Of a DNA stretch of 64,000 bases, positions 14,101 to 26,044 are shown in pieces. The stretch's first letter is position 1. Each line of letters opens with the position of its first letter. The stretch is from the NCBI GenBank assembly GCA_013076295.1, contig RQOL01000517.1, positions 124,001 to 188,000 on the forward strand, read 5' to 3'. Origin of the DNA: Sanderia malayensis. Lineage: Eukaryota > Cnidaria > Scyphozoa > Semaeostomeae > Pelagiidae. The translations under genes and the position numbers were made by a program. The notes under the pieces are model-generated. The model had not been told where the DNA came from and searched no databases. It worked only from the letters and a program-made list of their open reading frames with translations.

Positions 14101-16488
14101 AAAACTAAACAATAATAGAGGATTCATTCCCGCAATTTGCAGTAGTGAAAAATAACCTTCATCCCCACAATTTACACATGAATCCACGCAAAAACGGGAA
14201 AAACAGATAAAAAAGATAATATTCATTCCCACAATTTCCACTAATGAAAAATAACCTTCATTCCCACAACTTACACTAATGAAAGGTGACATTCATTTCC
14301 ACAATTTAGACTTTTGAGAAATGACATTGATTCCCACCATTTACACAATATTCCAAGTAAAAAGAGCTAGAAAGTATATAGCATTCTTTCCGACAATTTC
14401 CACTAATGAAAAGTAACCATGATTCACATAAATTACAGTAATGAAAAAAAATTCTTTCCCACAATTTACACACGAATCAACGTAGGAACAGCTAAAACTA
14501 AACAATAATAGAGGATTCCTTCCCGCAATTTGCAGTAATGAAAAATAACCTTCATCCCCACAATTTACACATGAATCCATGCAAAAACGGTAAAAACAGA
14601 CAAAGAAGATAATATTCATTCCCACAATGTACACTAATGAAAGGTGACATTCACTCCCACAATTTACGGTAATAAAAATAAGATTAATCCCACAATTTGC
14701 ACATGAATCCACGCAAAAACTGTAAAAACAGATAAAGAAGATAATTTTCATTCAAACAATTTACACTAATGAAAAGTGACATTCATTCCCACAATTTAGA
14801 CTGATGAAAGTTGACATTGATTGCCACAACTTACACACCAATCAACATAAATACACTTAAAACTAATAAAAATTTAAAGTTCATTCCCACAATTTACACT
14901 AATGAATAGTAACCATGATTGACATAAATTACAGTAATGAAAAAAATTCCTTCCCGCAATTTACACACGAATCAACGTAAGAACAGCTAAAACTAAACAA
15001 TAATAAAAGATTCATTCCCACAATTTGCACTAATGAAAAGAACCATTCATTCCCACAACTTGCAGTAATGAAAAATAACCTTCTCCCCCACAATTTACAC
15101 ATGAATCCACGCAAAAACGGTAAAAACAGACAAAGAAGATATTATTCATTCCCACAATTTACACTAATGAAAAGTGACATTCATTCCCACAATTTACACT
15201 AATGAAAGGTGACATTCATTCCCACAATGTAGACTGTTGAGATGTGACATTGATTCCCACAATTTACACATTATTCCACGTAAAAAGAGCTAAAAAGTAT
15301 ATAGCATTCTTTCCGACGATTTCCACTAATGAAAAGTAACCATGATTCACGTAAATTACAGTAATGAAAAAATTTCCATCATGCAATTTGCACACGAATC
15401 AACGTAAGAAAAGCTAAAACTAATCAATAATAGAGCATTCATTCCCACCATTTACACTAATGACAAGTGACATTCATTCCCACAATTTTGACTGATGAAA
15501 GTTGACATTGATTCCCACAATTTACAGTAATGAAAAATAACATTCAGTCTCACAATTTACACATGAATCCACGCAAAAACAGCAAAAACATGTAAAAAAA
15601 AAAATTCAATCCCACAATTTGCACTAATGAAAAGTGACATTCATTTCCACAGTTTCGACTGATCAAGGGTGACATTCATTCCCACAATTTAGACAGTTGA
15701 AAAGTGACATTGATTCCCACAATTTACACATTATTCCACGTAAAAACAGCTAAAAAGTATATAGCATTCAATCCCACAATTTGCACTAATGAAAAGTGAC
15801 ATTCATTCCCACAATCTAGACTGATGAAAGTTAACATTCATTCCCACAACTTACACACAAATCAACATAAATACACCTAAAACTAATAAACATTTAAAAT
15901 TCATTCACACAATTTACACTAGTGAAAAGTAACCATGATTCACATAAATTACAGTATTGAAAAAAAATTCCATCCCACAATTTACACATGAATCAACGTA
16001 AGAACAGCTAAAACTAAACAATAATTGAGGATTTATTACCGCAAGTTGCAGTAATGAAAAATAACCTTCTTCCCCACAATTTACACATGAATCCACGCAA
16101 AAACGGTAAAAACAGACAAAGAAGATATTATTCATTCCCACAATTTACACTAATGAAAAGTAACATTCATTCCCACAATTTACACTAATGAAAGGTGACA
16201 TTCATTCCCACAATGTAGACTGTTGAGAAGTGAGATTGATTCCCAGAATTTACACATTATTCCTTGTAAAAAGAGCTAGAAAGTATATAGCATTCTTTCC
16301 GACAATTTCCACTAATGAAAAGTAACCATGATTCACATAAATTACAGTAATGAAAAAAAATTCTTTCCCACAATTTACACACGAATCAACGTAGGAACAG
16401 CTAAAACTAAACAATAATAGAGGATTCCTTCCCGCAATTTGCAGTAATGAAAAATAACCTTCATCCCCACAATTTACACATGAATCCA
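11188..16488. repeat. 5.3-kb duplicated block, copy A
   Basis: It matches 19498-24858 at an offset of 8310 bp, drifting to 8308, 8373 and 8370 bp through small unit-scale indels. The left end lies in a D-type tail (GTAAGAACAGC). The right end lies in the chimeric unit 16463-16526, where a C head joins a D tail. The copy contains several J units and mixes A, B, C, F, G and H units. No gene is present. Confidence 0.85.
12218..12279. repeat. Unit type J (about 62 bp, long class)
   Basis: It opens AGTCTCACAATTTACACATG, continues AATCCACGCAAAAACAGC and has a long A-run before CATTC. It resembles C but has CAGC instead of CGGT and a fused terminal A-run, so its length varies from about 59 to 64 bp. 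Other copies lie near 15551, 20528, 23921, 25830, 40591, 43024, 46260, 48098, 50490, 52331, 53847 and 54380. Confidence 0.88.
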
Positions 16489-16526
16489 CGTAAGAACAGC
16501 TAAAATTAAACAACAATAGAGGATTC
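16463..16526. repeat. Chimeric long unit, C head and D tail
   Basis: It opens ATCCCCACAATTTACACATG with AATCCACG as in C, then continues TAAGAACAGCTAAAATTAAAC and ends GAGGATTC as in D. The switch point is the shared CACG. It coincides with the right end of the 5.3-kb duplication and the start of the region leading into the 1388-bp tandem. Other chimeras of the same kind lie at 13106-13169 and 19472-19535. Confidence 0.85.
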
Positions 16527-19497
16527 ATTCCCACAATTTGCAGTAATGAAAAATAACCTTCATTCCCACAATTTGCACATGAACCCACGCAAAAACGGTA
16601 AAAACAGATAAAAAAGATTATATTCATTCCCACAATTTGCACTAATGAAAAGAAACATCCATTCCCACAATTTGCAGTAATGAAAACTAACCTTCATCCC
16701 CACAATTTACACATGAATCCACGTAAGAACAGCTAAAACAAAACAACAATAGAGGATACATTCCCACAATTTGTAGTAATGAAAAATAACCTTCATCCCC
16801 ACAATTTACACATGAATCCACGCAAAAATGGGAAAAACAGATAAAAAAGATAATATTCATTCCCACAATTTACAGTAATGAAAAATAACCTTCATTCCCA
16901 CAATTTACACTAATGGAAGGTGACATTCATTTCCACAATTTACACTTTTGAGAAATGACATTGATTCCCACAATTTACACATTACTCCACGTAAAAACAG
17001 CTAAAAAGCATATAGCATTCTTTCCCAAAATTTCCACTAATAAAAAGTAACCATGATTCACATAAATTACCGTAATGAAAAAAAATTCCTTCCCACAATT
17101 TACACACGAATTCACGCAAAAACGGCAAAAACAGATAAAAAAGATAATATTCATTCCCACAATTTACACTAATGAAAAGTGACATTCATTCCCACAATTT
17201 ACAGTAATAAAAATAAGATTAATCCCACAACTACACATGAATCCATGCAAAAACGGTAAAAACAGATAAAGAAGATAATATTCATTCAAACAATTTACAC
17301 TAATGAAAAGTGACATTTATTCCCACAATTTAGACTGACGAAAGTTGACATTGATTGCCACAACTTACACACGAATCAACAAAAATACACTTAAAACTAA
17401 TAAAAATTTAAAGTTCATTCCCACACATTACACTAATGAATAGTAACCATCATTGACATAAATTACAATAATGAAAAAAATTCCTTCCCGCAATTTACAC
17501 ACGAATCAACGTAAGAACAGCTAAAACTAATCAATAATAGAGCATTCATTCCCACATTTTGCAGTAATGAAAAATAAATTTCATCCCCACAATTTACACA
17601 TGAATCCACGCAAAAACGGTAAAAAAAGATAAAAAAGATAATATTCATTCCCACAATTTACACTAATGAAAAGTGACATTCATTCCCACAATTTTGACTG
17701 ATGAAAGTTGACATTGATTCCCACAATTTACAGTAATGAAAAATAACATTCCTTCCCACAATTTACACACGAATCAACGTATAAACAGATAAAACTAAAC
17801 AATAATAGAGGATTCATTCCCGCAATTTGCAGTAGTGAAAAATAACCTTCATCCCCACAATTTACACATGAATCCACGCAAAAACGGGAAAAACAGATAA
17901 AAAAGATAATATTCATTCCCACAATTTACACTAATGAAAAATAACCTTCATTCCCACAATTTACACATGAACCCACGCAAAAACGGTAAAAACAGATAAA
18001 AAAGATTATATTCATTCCCACAATTTGCACTAATGAAAAGAAACATCCATTCCCACAATTTGCAGTAATGAAAACTAACCTTCATCCCCACAATTTACAC
18101 ATGAATCCACGTAAGAACAGCTAAAACTAAACAACAATAGAGGATACATTCCCACAATTTGCAGTAATGAAAAATAACCTTCATCCCCACAATTTACACA
18201 TGAATCCACGCAAAAATGGGAAAAACAGATAAAAAAGATAATATTCATTCCCACAATTTACAGTAATGAAAAATAACCTTCATTCCCACAATTTACACTA
18301 ATGGAAGGTGACATTCATTTCCACAATTTACACTTTTGAGAAATGACATTGATTCCCACAATTTACACATTATTCCACGTAAAAACAGCTAAAAAGCATA
18401 TAGCATTCTTTCCCAAAATTTCCACTAATAAAAAGTAACCATGATTCACATAAATTACCGTAATGAAAAAAAATTCCTTCCCACAATTTACACACGAATT
18501 CACGCAAAAACGGCAAAAACAGATAAAAAAGATAATATTCATTCCCACAATTTACACTAATGAAAAGTGACATTCATTCCCACAATTTACAGTAATAAAA
18601 ATAAGATTAATCCCACAACTACACATGAATCCATGCAAAAACGGTAAAAACAGATAAAGAAGATAATATTCATTCAAACAATTTACACTAATGAAAAGTG
18701 ACATTTATTCCCACAATTTAGACTGACGAAAGTTGACATTGATTGCCACAACTTACACACGAATCAACAAAAATACACTTAAAACTAATAAAAATTTAAA
18801 GTTCATTCCCACACATTACACTAATGAATAGTAACCATCATTGACATAAATTACAATAATGAAAAAAATTCCTTCCCGCAATTTACACACGAATCAACGT
18901 AAGAACAGCTAAAACTAATCAATAATAGAGCATTCATTCCCACATTTTGCAGTAATGAAAAATAAATTTCATCCCCACAATTTACACATGAATCCACGCA
19001 AAAACGGTAAAAAGAGATAAAAAAGATAATATTCATTCCCACAATTTACACTAATGAAAAGTGACATTCATTCCCACAATTTTGACTGATGAAAGTTGAC
19101 ATTGATTCCCACAATTTACAGTAATGAAAAATAACATTCCTTCCCACAATTTACACACGAATCAACGTATAAACAGATAAAACTAAACAATAATAGAGGA
19201 TTCATTCCCGCAATTTGCAGTAGTGAAAAATAACCTTCATCCCCACAATTTACACATGAATCCACGCAAAAACGGGAAAAACAGATAAAAAAGATAATAT
19301 TCATTCCCACAATTTACACTAATGAAAAATAACCTTCATTCCCACAATTTACACATGAACCCACGCAAAAACGGTAAAAACAGATAAAAAAGATTATATT
19401 CATTCCCACAATTTGCACTAATGAAAAGAAACATCCATTCCCACAATTTGCAGTAATGAAAACTAACCTTCATCCCCACAATTTACACATGAATCCA
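16489..19497. repeat. Segment between the 5.3-kb copies, mostly 1388-bp tandem
   Basis: After a short mosaic run (16489-16554), the segment is occupied by 1388-bp repeats. It explains why the flanking 5.3-kb copies are offset by about 8.3 kb. Confidence 0.8.
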
Positions 19498-19535
19498 CGT
19501 AAGAACAGCTAAAACTAAACAACAATAGAGGATAC

Positions 19536-19570
19536 ATTCCCACAATTTGCAGTAATGAAAAATAACCTTC
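19536..19570. repeat. Unit type B (35 bp, short class)
   Basis: The core carries G in TTTGCAG and the tail reads TAATGAAAAATAACCTTC. It nearly always follows a D unit and precedes a C unit. The next unit therefore opens ATCCCC, which distinguishes C from the other long units. Confidence 0.9.
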
Positions 19571-19634
19571 ATCCTCACAATTTACACATGAATCCACGCA
19601 AAAACGGGAAAAACAGATAAAAAAGATAATATTC
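19571..19634. repeat. Unit type C (64 bp, long class)
   Basis: It opens ATCCCCACAATTTACACATG (ATCCTC in this copy) and continues with AATCCACGC. It then has three A-tracts separated by CGGT or CGGG and CAGAT, and ends GATAATATTC. The A-tracts start about 10 bp apart, close to one helical turn. Variants include GAATCAACGG, the CATGGATCCACG form and a GAGAT linker in place of CAGAT. Confidence 0.92.
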
Positions 19635-19739
19635 ATTCCCACAATTTACACTAATGAAAAATAACCTTCATTCCCACAATTTACACTAATGGAAGGTGAC
19701 ATTCATTTCCACAATTTAGACTTTTGAGAAATGACATTG

Positions 19740-19796
19740 ATTCCCACAATTTACACATTATTCCACGTAAAAACAGCTAAAAAGCATATAGCATTC
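19740..19796. repeat. Unit type E (57 bp, long class)
   Basis: The core is followed by CATTATTCCACGTAAAAA and a tail of two A-tracts 10 bp apart, ending AGTATATAGCATTC (GCATATAGCATTC in this copy). It starts the standard module and is followed by F. The CACGT form dominates the left and middle of the window; CACAT is common from about 28950 onward. In the left domain a related form reads CATTGTTTCACGT. Confidence 0.92.
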
Positions 19797-19831
19797 TTTC
19801 CCACAATTTCCACTAATAAAAAGTAACCATG
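19797..19831. repeat. Unit type F (35 bp, short class)
   Basis: It opens TTTCCCACAATTT and ends in GTAACCATG, which separates it from type A. It follows E (or H, when it opens ATTCCC) and is followed by G almost without exception, so F-G behaves as a fixed pair. Confidence 0.9.
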
Positions 19832-19864
19832 ATTCACATAAATTACAGTAATGAAAAAAAATTC
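19832..19864. repeat. Unit type G (32-33 bp, degenerate core)
   Basis: It reads ATTCACATAAATTACAG followed by TAATGAAAAAAAATTC. This is the only common unit whose CCCACAA core has decayed, yet it keeps a fixed place between F and D. Length varies by a base or two with the A-run (32 bp where the run is shorter). A later variant reads AAATGACAG. Confidence 0.9.
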
Positions 19865-19928
19865 CTTCCCACAATTTACACACGAATTCACGCAAAAACG
19901 GCAAAAACAGATAAAAAAGATAATATTC
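19865..19928. repeat. Chimeric long unit, D head and C tail
   Basis: It opens CTTCCCACAATTTACACACG as in D, then switches after GAATTCACG to CAAAAACGGCAAAAACAG and ends GATAATATTC as in C. Equivalent units occur in each 1388-bp copy (near 17089 and 18477) and at about 11555. This is the reciprocal of the C/D chimeras. Confidence 0.85.
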
Positions 19929-19963
19929 ATTCCCACAATTTACACTAATGAAAAGTGACATTC
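19929..19963. repeat. Unit type A (35 bp, short class)
   Basis: The core is followed by CTAATGAAAAGTGACATTC. This is the commonest short unit and the one most often found in runs of two or three. Variants include GGTGAC, GTGCC and AAGAAAC in the tail and TTTGCA in the core. Relative to its neighbours it is the unit most often gained or lost, for example the extra copy near 2041-2075. Confidence 0.92.
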
Positions 19964-22689
19964 ATTCCCACAATTTACAGTAATAAAAATAAGATTAATC
20001 CCACAACTACACATGAATCCATGCAAAAACGGTAAAAACAGATAAAGAAGATAATATTCATTCAAACAATTTACACTAATGAAAAGTGACATTTATTCCC
20101 ACAATTTAGACTGACGAAAGTTGACATTGATTGCCACAACTTACACACGAATCAACAAAAATACACTTAAAACTAATAAAAATTTAAAGTTCATTCCCAC
20201 ACATTACACTAATGAATAGTAACCATGATTGACATAAATTACAATAATGAAAAAAATTCCTTCCCGCAATTTACACACGAATCAACGTAAGAACAGGTAA
20301 AACTAATCAATAATAGAGCATTCATTCCAAAAATTTGCAGTAATGAAAAATAAATTTCATCCCCACAATTTACACATGAATCCACGCAAAAACGGTAAAA
20401 AGAGATAAAAAAGATAATATTCATTCCCACAATTTACACTAATGAAAAGTGACATTCATTCCCACAATTTTGACTGATGAAAGTTGACATTGATTCCCAC
20501 AATTTACAGTAATGAAAAATAACATTCAGTCTCACAATTTACACATGAATCCACGCAAAAACAGCAAAAACAAGTAAAAAAAAACATTCAATCCCACAAT
20601 TTGCACTAATGAAAAGTGACATTCATTCCCACAATCTACACTGATGAAAGTTAACATTCATTCCCACAACTTACACACAAATCAACATAAATACACCTAA
20701 ACCTAATAAACATATAAAATTCATTCCCACAATTTACACTAATGAAAAGTAACCATGATTCACATAAATTACAGTAATGAAAAAAATTCCATCCCACAAT
20801 TTACACATGAATCAACGTAAGAACAGCTAAAACTAAACAATAATAGAGGATTCATTACCGCAATTTGCAGTAATGAAAAATAACCTTCATCCCCACAATT
20901 TACACATGAATCCACGCAAAAACGGTAAAAACAGATAAAAAAGATAATATTCATTCCCACAATTTACACTAATGAAAAACAACCTTCATTCCCACAATTT
21001 ACACTAATGAAAGGTGACATTCATTCCCACAATTTAGACTGTTGAGAAATGACATTGATTCCCACAATTTACACATTATTCCACGTAAAAAGAGCTAAAG
21101 AGTATATAGCATTCTTTCCCACAATTTACACTAATGAAAAGTAACCATGATTCACATAAATGACAGTAATGAAAAAAATTCATTCCCACAATTTACATAC
21201 GAATCAACGTAAGAACAGCTAAAACTAATCAATAATAGAGGATTCATTCCCGCAATTTGCAGTAATGAAAAATAACCTTCATCCCCACAATTTACACATG
21301 AATCCACGCAAAAACGGTAAAAACAGATAAAAAGATAATATTCATTCCCACAATTTGCACTAATGAAAAGAAACATCCATTCCCACAATTTGCAGTAATG
21401 AAAAATAACCTTCATCCCCACAATTTACACATGAATCCACGTAAGAACAGCTAAAACTAAACAATAATAGAGGATTCATTCCCGCAATTTGCAGTAATGA
21501 AAAATAACCTTCATCCCCACAATTTACACATGAATCCACGCAAAAACGGGAAAAACGGATAAAAAAGATAATATTCATTCCCACAATTTACACTAATGAA
21601 AAATAACCTTCATTCCCACAATTTACACTAATGAAAGGTGACATTCATTTCCACAATTTAGACTTTTGAGAAATGACATTGATTCCCACAATTTACACAT
21701 TATTCCAAATAAAAAGAGCTAAAAAGTATATAGCATTCTTTCCCACAATTTACACTCATGAAAAGTAACCATGATTCACATAAATGACAGCAATGAAAAG
21801 AAATTCCTTCCCACAATTTACACACGAATCAACGTATAAACAGCTAAAACTAAACAATAATAGAGGATTGATTCCCGCAATTTGCAGTAATGATAAATAA
21901 CCTTCATCCCCATAATTTACACATGAATCAACGGAAAAACGGTAAAAAGAGATAAAAAAGATAATATTCATTCCCACAATTTGCACTAAGGAAAAGAAAC
22001 ATTCATTCTCACAATTTGCAGCAATGAAAAATAACCTTCTTCCCCACAATTTACACATGAATCCACGTAAGAACAGCTAAAACTAAACAACAATAGAGGA
22101 TTCATTCCCACAATTTGCAGTAATGAAAAATAACCTTCATCCCCACAATTTACACATGAATCCACGCAAAAACGGGAAAAACAGATAAAAAAGATAATAT
22201 TCATTCCCACAATTTACACTAATGAAAAATAACCTTCATTCCACAATTTACACATGAACCCACGCAAAAACGGTAAAAACAGATAAAAAAGATTATATTC
22301 ATTCCCACAATTTGCACTAATGAAAAGAAACATCCATTCCCACAATTTGCAGTAATGAAAACTAACCTTCATCCCCACAATTTACACATGAATCCACGTA
22401 AGAACAGCTGAAACTAAACAACAATAGAGGATTCATTCCCACAATTTGCAGTAATGAAAAATAACCTTCATCCCCACAATTTACACATGAATCCACGCAA
22501 AAACGGGAAAAACAGATAAAAAAGATAACCTTCATCCCCACAATTTACACATGAATCCACGCAAAAACGGGAAAAACAGATAAAAAAGATAATATTCATT
22601 CCCACAATTTCCACTAATGAAAAATAACCTTCATTCCCACAACTTACACTAATGAAAGGTGACATTCATTTCCACAATTTAGACTTTTG

Positions 22690-25600
22690 AGAAATGACAT
22701 TGATTCCCACAATTTACACATTATTCCAAGTAAAAAGAGCTAAAAAGTATATAGCATTCTTTCCGACAATTTCCACTAATGAAAAGTAACCATGATTCAC
22801 ATAAATTACAGTAATGAAAAAAAATTCTTTCCCACAATTTACACACGAATCAACGTAGGAACAGCTAAAACTAAACAATAATAGAGGATTCCTTCCCGCA
22901 ATTTGCAGTAATGAAAAATAACCTTCATCCCCACAATTTACACATGAATCCATGCAAAAACGGTAAAAACAGACAAAGAAGATAATATTCATTCCCACAA
23001 TGTACACTAATGAAAGGTGACATTCACTCCCACAATTTACAGTAATAAAAATAAGATTAATCCCACAATTTGCACATGAATCCACGCAAAAACTGTAAAA
23101 ACAGATAAAGAAGATAATTTTCATTCAAACAATTTACACTAATGAAAAGTGACATTCATTCCCACAATTTAGACTGATGAAAGTTGACATTGATTGCCAC
23201 AACTTACACACCAATCAACATAAATACACTTAAAACTAATAAAAATTTAAAGTTCATTCCCACAATTTACACTAATGAATAGTAACCATGATTGACATAA
23301 ATTACAGTAATGAAAAAAATTCCTTCCCGCAATTTACACACGAATCAACGTAAGAACAGCTAAAACTAAACAATAATAAAAGATTCATTCCCACAATTTG
23401 CACTAATGAAAAGAACCATTCATTCCCACAACTTGCAGTAATGAAAAATAACCTTCTTCCCCACAATTACACATGAATCCACGCAAAAACGGTAAAAACA
23501 GACAAAGAAGATATTATTCATTCCCACAATTTACACTAATGAAAGTGACATTCATTCCCACAATTTACACTAATGAAGGTGACATTCATTCCCACAATGT
23601 AGACTGTTGAGATGTGACATTGATTCCCACAATTTACACATTATTCCACGTAAAAAGAGCTAAAAAGTATATAGCATTCTTTCCGACGATTTCCACTAAT
23701 GAAAAGTAACCATGATTCACGTAAATTACAGTAATGAAAAAATTTCCATCATGCAATTTGCACACGAATCAACGTAAGAAAAGCTAAAACTAATCAATAA
23801 TAGAGCATTCATTCCCACCATTTACACTAATGACAAGTGACATTCATTCCCACAATTTTGACTGATGAAAGTTGACATTGATTCCCACAATTTACAGTAA
23901 TGAAAAATAACATTCAGTCTCACAATTTACACATGAATCCACGCAAAAACAGCAAAAACATGTAAAAAAAAAAATTCAATCCCACAATTTGCACTAATGA
24001 AAAGTGACATTCATTTCCACAGTTTCGACTGATCAAGGGTGACATTCATTCCCACAATTTAGACAGTTGAAAAGTGACATTGATTCCCACAATTTACACA
24101 TTATTCCACGTAAAAACAGCTAAAAAGTATATAGCATTCAATCCCACAATTTGCACTAATGAAAAAGTGACATTCATTCCCACAATCTAGACTGATGAAG
24201 TTAACATTCATTCCCACAACTTACACACAAATCAACATAAATACACCTAAAACTAATAAACATTTAAAATTCATTCACACAATTTACACTAGTGAAAAGT
24301 AACCATGATTCACACAAATTACAGTATTGAAAAAAAATTCCATCCCACAATTTACACATGAATCAACGTAAGAACAGCTAAAACTAAACAATAATTGAGG
24401 ATTTATTACCGCAAGTTGCAGTAATGAAAAATAACCTTCTTCCCCACAATTTACACATGAATCCACGCAAAAACGGTAAAAACAGACAAAGAAGATATTA
24501 TTCATTCCCACAATTTACACTAATGAAAAGTAACATTCATTCCCACAATTTACACTAATGAAAGGTGACATTCATTCCCACAATGTAGACTGTTGAGAAG
24601 TGAGATTGATTCCCAGAATTTACACATTATTCCTTGTAAAAAGAGCTAGAAAGTATATGGCATTCTTTCCGACAATTTCCACTAATGAAAAGTAACCATG
24701 ATTCACATAAATTACAGTAATGAAAAAAAATTCTTTCCCACAATTTACACACGAATCAACGTAGGAACAGCTAAAACTAAACAATAATAGAGGATTCCTT
24801 CCCGCAATTTGCAGTAATGAAAAATAACCTTCATCCCCACAATTTACACATGAATCCATGCAAAAACGGCAAAAACAGACAAAGAAGATAATATTCATTC
24901 CCACAATGTACACTGATGAAAGGTGACATTCACTCCCACAATTTACAGTAATAAAAATAAGATTAATCCCACAATTTGCACATGAATCCACGCAAAAACT
25001 GTAAAAACAGATAAAGAAGATAATTTTCATTCAAACAATTTACACTAATGAAAAGTGACATTCATTCCCACAATTTAGACTGATGAAAGTTGACATTGAT
25101 TGCCACAACTTACACACCAATCAACATAAATACACTTAAAACTAATAAAAATTTAAAGTTCAATCCCACAATATACACTAATGAATAGTAACCATGATTG
25201 ACATAAATTACAGTAATGAAAAAAATTCCTTCCCGCAATTTACACACGAATCAACGTAAGAACAGCTAAAACTAAACAATAATAAAAGATTCATTCCCAC
25301 AATTTGCACTAATAAAAAGAACCATTCATTCCCACAACTTGCAGTAATGAAAAATAACCTTCTTCCCCACAATTTACACATGAATCCACGCAAAAACGGT
25401 AAAAACAGACAAAGAAGATATTATTCATTCCCACAATTTACACTAATGAAAAGTGACATTCATTCCCACAATTTACACTAATGAAAGGTGACATTCATTC
25501 CCACAATGTAGACTGTTGAGATGTGACATTGATTCCCACAATTTACACATTATTCCACGTAAAAAGAGCTAAAAAGTATATAGCATTCTTTCCGACGATT

Positions 25601-26044
25601 TCCACTAATGAAAAGTAACCATGATTCACGTAAATTACAGTAATGAAAAAATTTCCATCATGCAATTTGCACACGAATCAACGTAAGAAAAGCTAAAACT
25701 AATCAATAATAGAGCATTCATTCCCACCATTTACACTAATGACAAGTGACATTCATTCCCACAATTTTGACTGATGAAAGTTGACATTGATTCCCACAAT
25801 TTACAGTAATGAAAAATAACATTCAGTCTCACAATTTACACATGAATCCACGCAAAAACAGCAAAAACATGTAAAAAAAAAATTCAATCCCACAATTTGC
25901 ACTAATGAAAAGTGACATTCATTTCCACAGTTTCGACTGATCAAGGGTGACACTCATTCCCACAATTTAGACAGTTGAAAAGTGACATTGATTCCCACAA
26001 TTTACACATTATTCCACGTAAAAACAGCTAAAAAGTATATAGCA
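22690..26044. repeat. 1906-bp tandem duplication
   Basis: The first copy runs from about 22690 to 24595. The second runs from about 24596 to 26044, where it diverges in an E unit: GCATTCTTTCCCAC against GCATTCAATCCCAC at 24139. Shared oddities include ATTTCCATCATGCAATTTGCAC (near 23742 and 25650) and the AGTTTCGACTGATCAAGGG variant. Copy A of the 5.3-kb block holds the first copy and the start of a second (14341, 16250; spacing 1909 bp), so this duplication probably predates the 8.3-kb one. Confidence 0.85.

Larger units (their letters stand above)
16555..20525. repeat. 1388-bp higher-order repeat, three tandem copies
   Basis: Copies lie at about 16555-17942, 17943-19330 and 19331-20525, the third cut short. 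Markers recur exactly 1388 bp apart: GATACATTCCCAC, the chimeric D-head/C-tail unit, and the truncated ATTAATCCCACAACTACACA motif near 17219, 18607 and 19996. Copies 1 and 2 differ by only a few substitutions. Copy 3 leaves the pattern at a J unit and continues as copy B of the 5.3-kb block. Confidence 0.9.
19498..24858. repeat. 5.3-kb duplicated block, copy B
   Basis: Partner of 11188-16488. Its main structural difference is at 22470-22597, where two C units stand side by side; the first ends in a B-type ATAACCTTC instead of ATAATATTC. It also reads B plus a C/D chimera near 22340-22435 where copy A reads G-D. It loses a single C near 22241 and shows other scattered one-base changes. Confidence 0.85.

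Noticed and set aside
14341..14751. Minus-strand protein genes encoding Cys-rich repeat peptides (also at 22714-23124, 24620-25030, 13906-14292, 55511-55912 and many shorter ones)
   Set aside because: They are the repeat unit read in a strand with few stops. Related units are read in different frames, lengths change with every unit gain or loss, and starts and stops fall at arbitrary unit positions. No promoter, splice structure or domain is visible.
11188..16488. The CENP-B box as an explanation of the conserved core
   Set aside because: The known consensus has a TTCG-type start and a CGGGA end; the core here has neither, so that specific protein is not supported.
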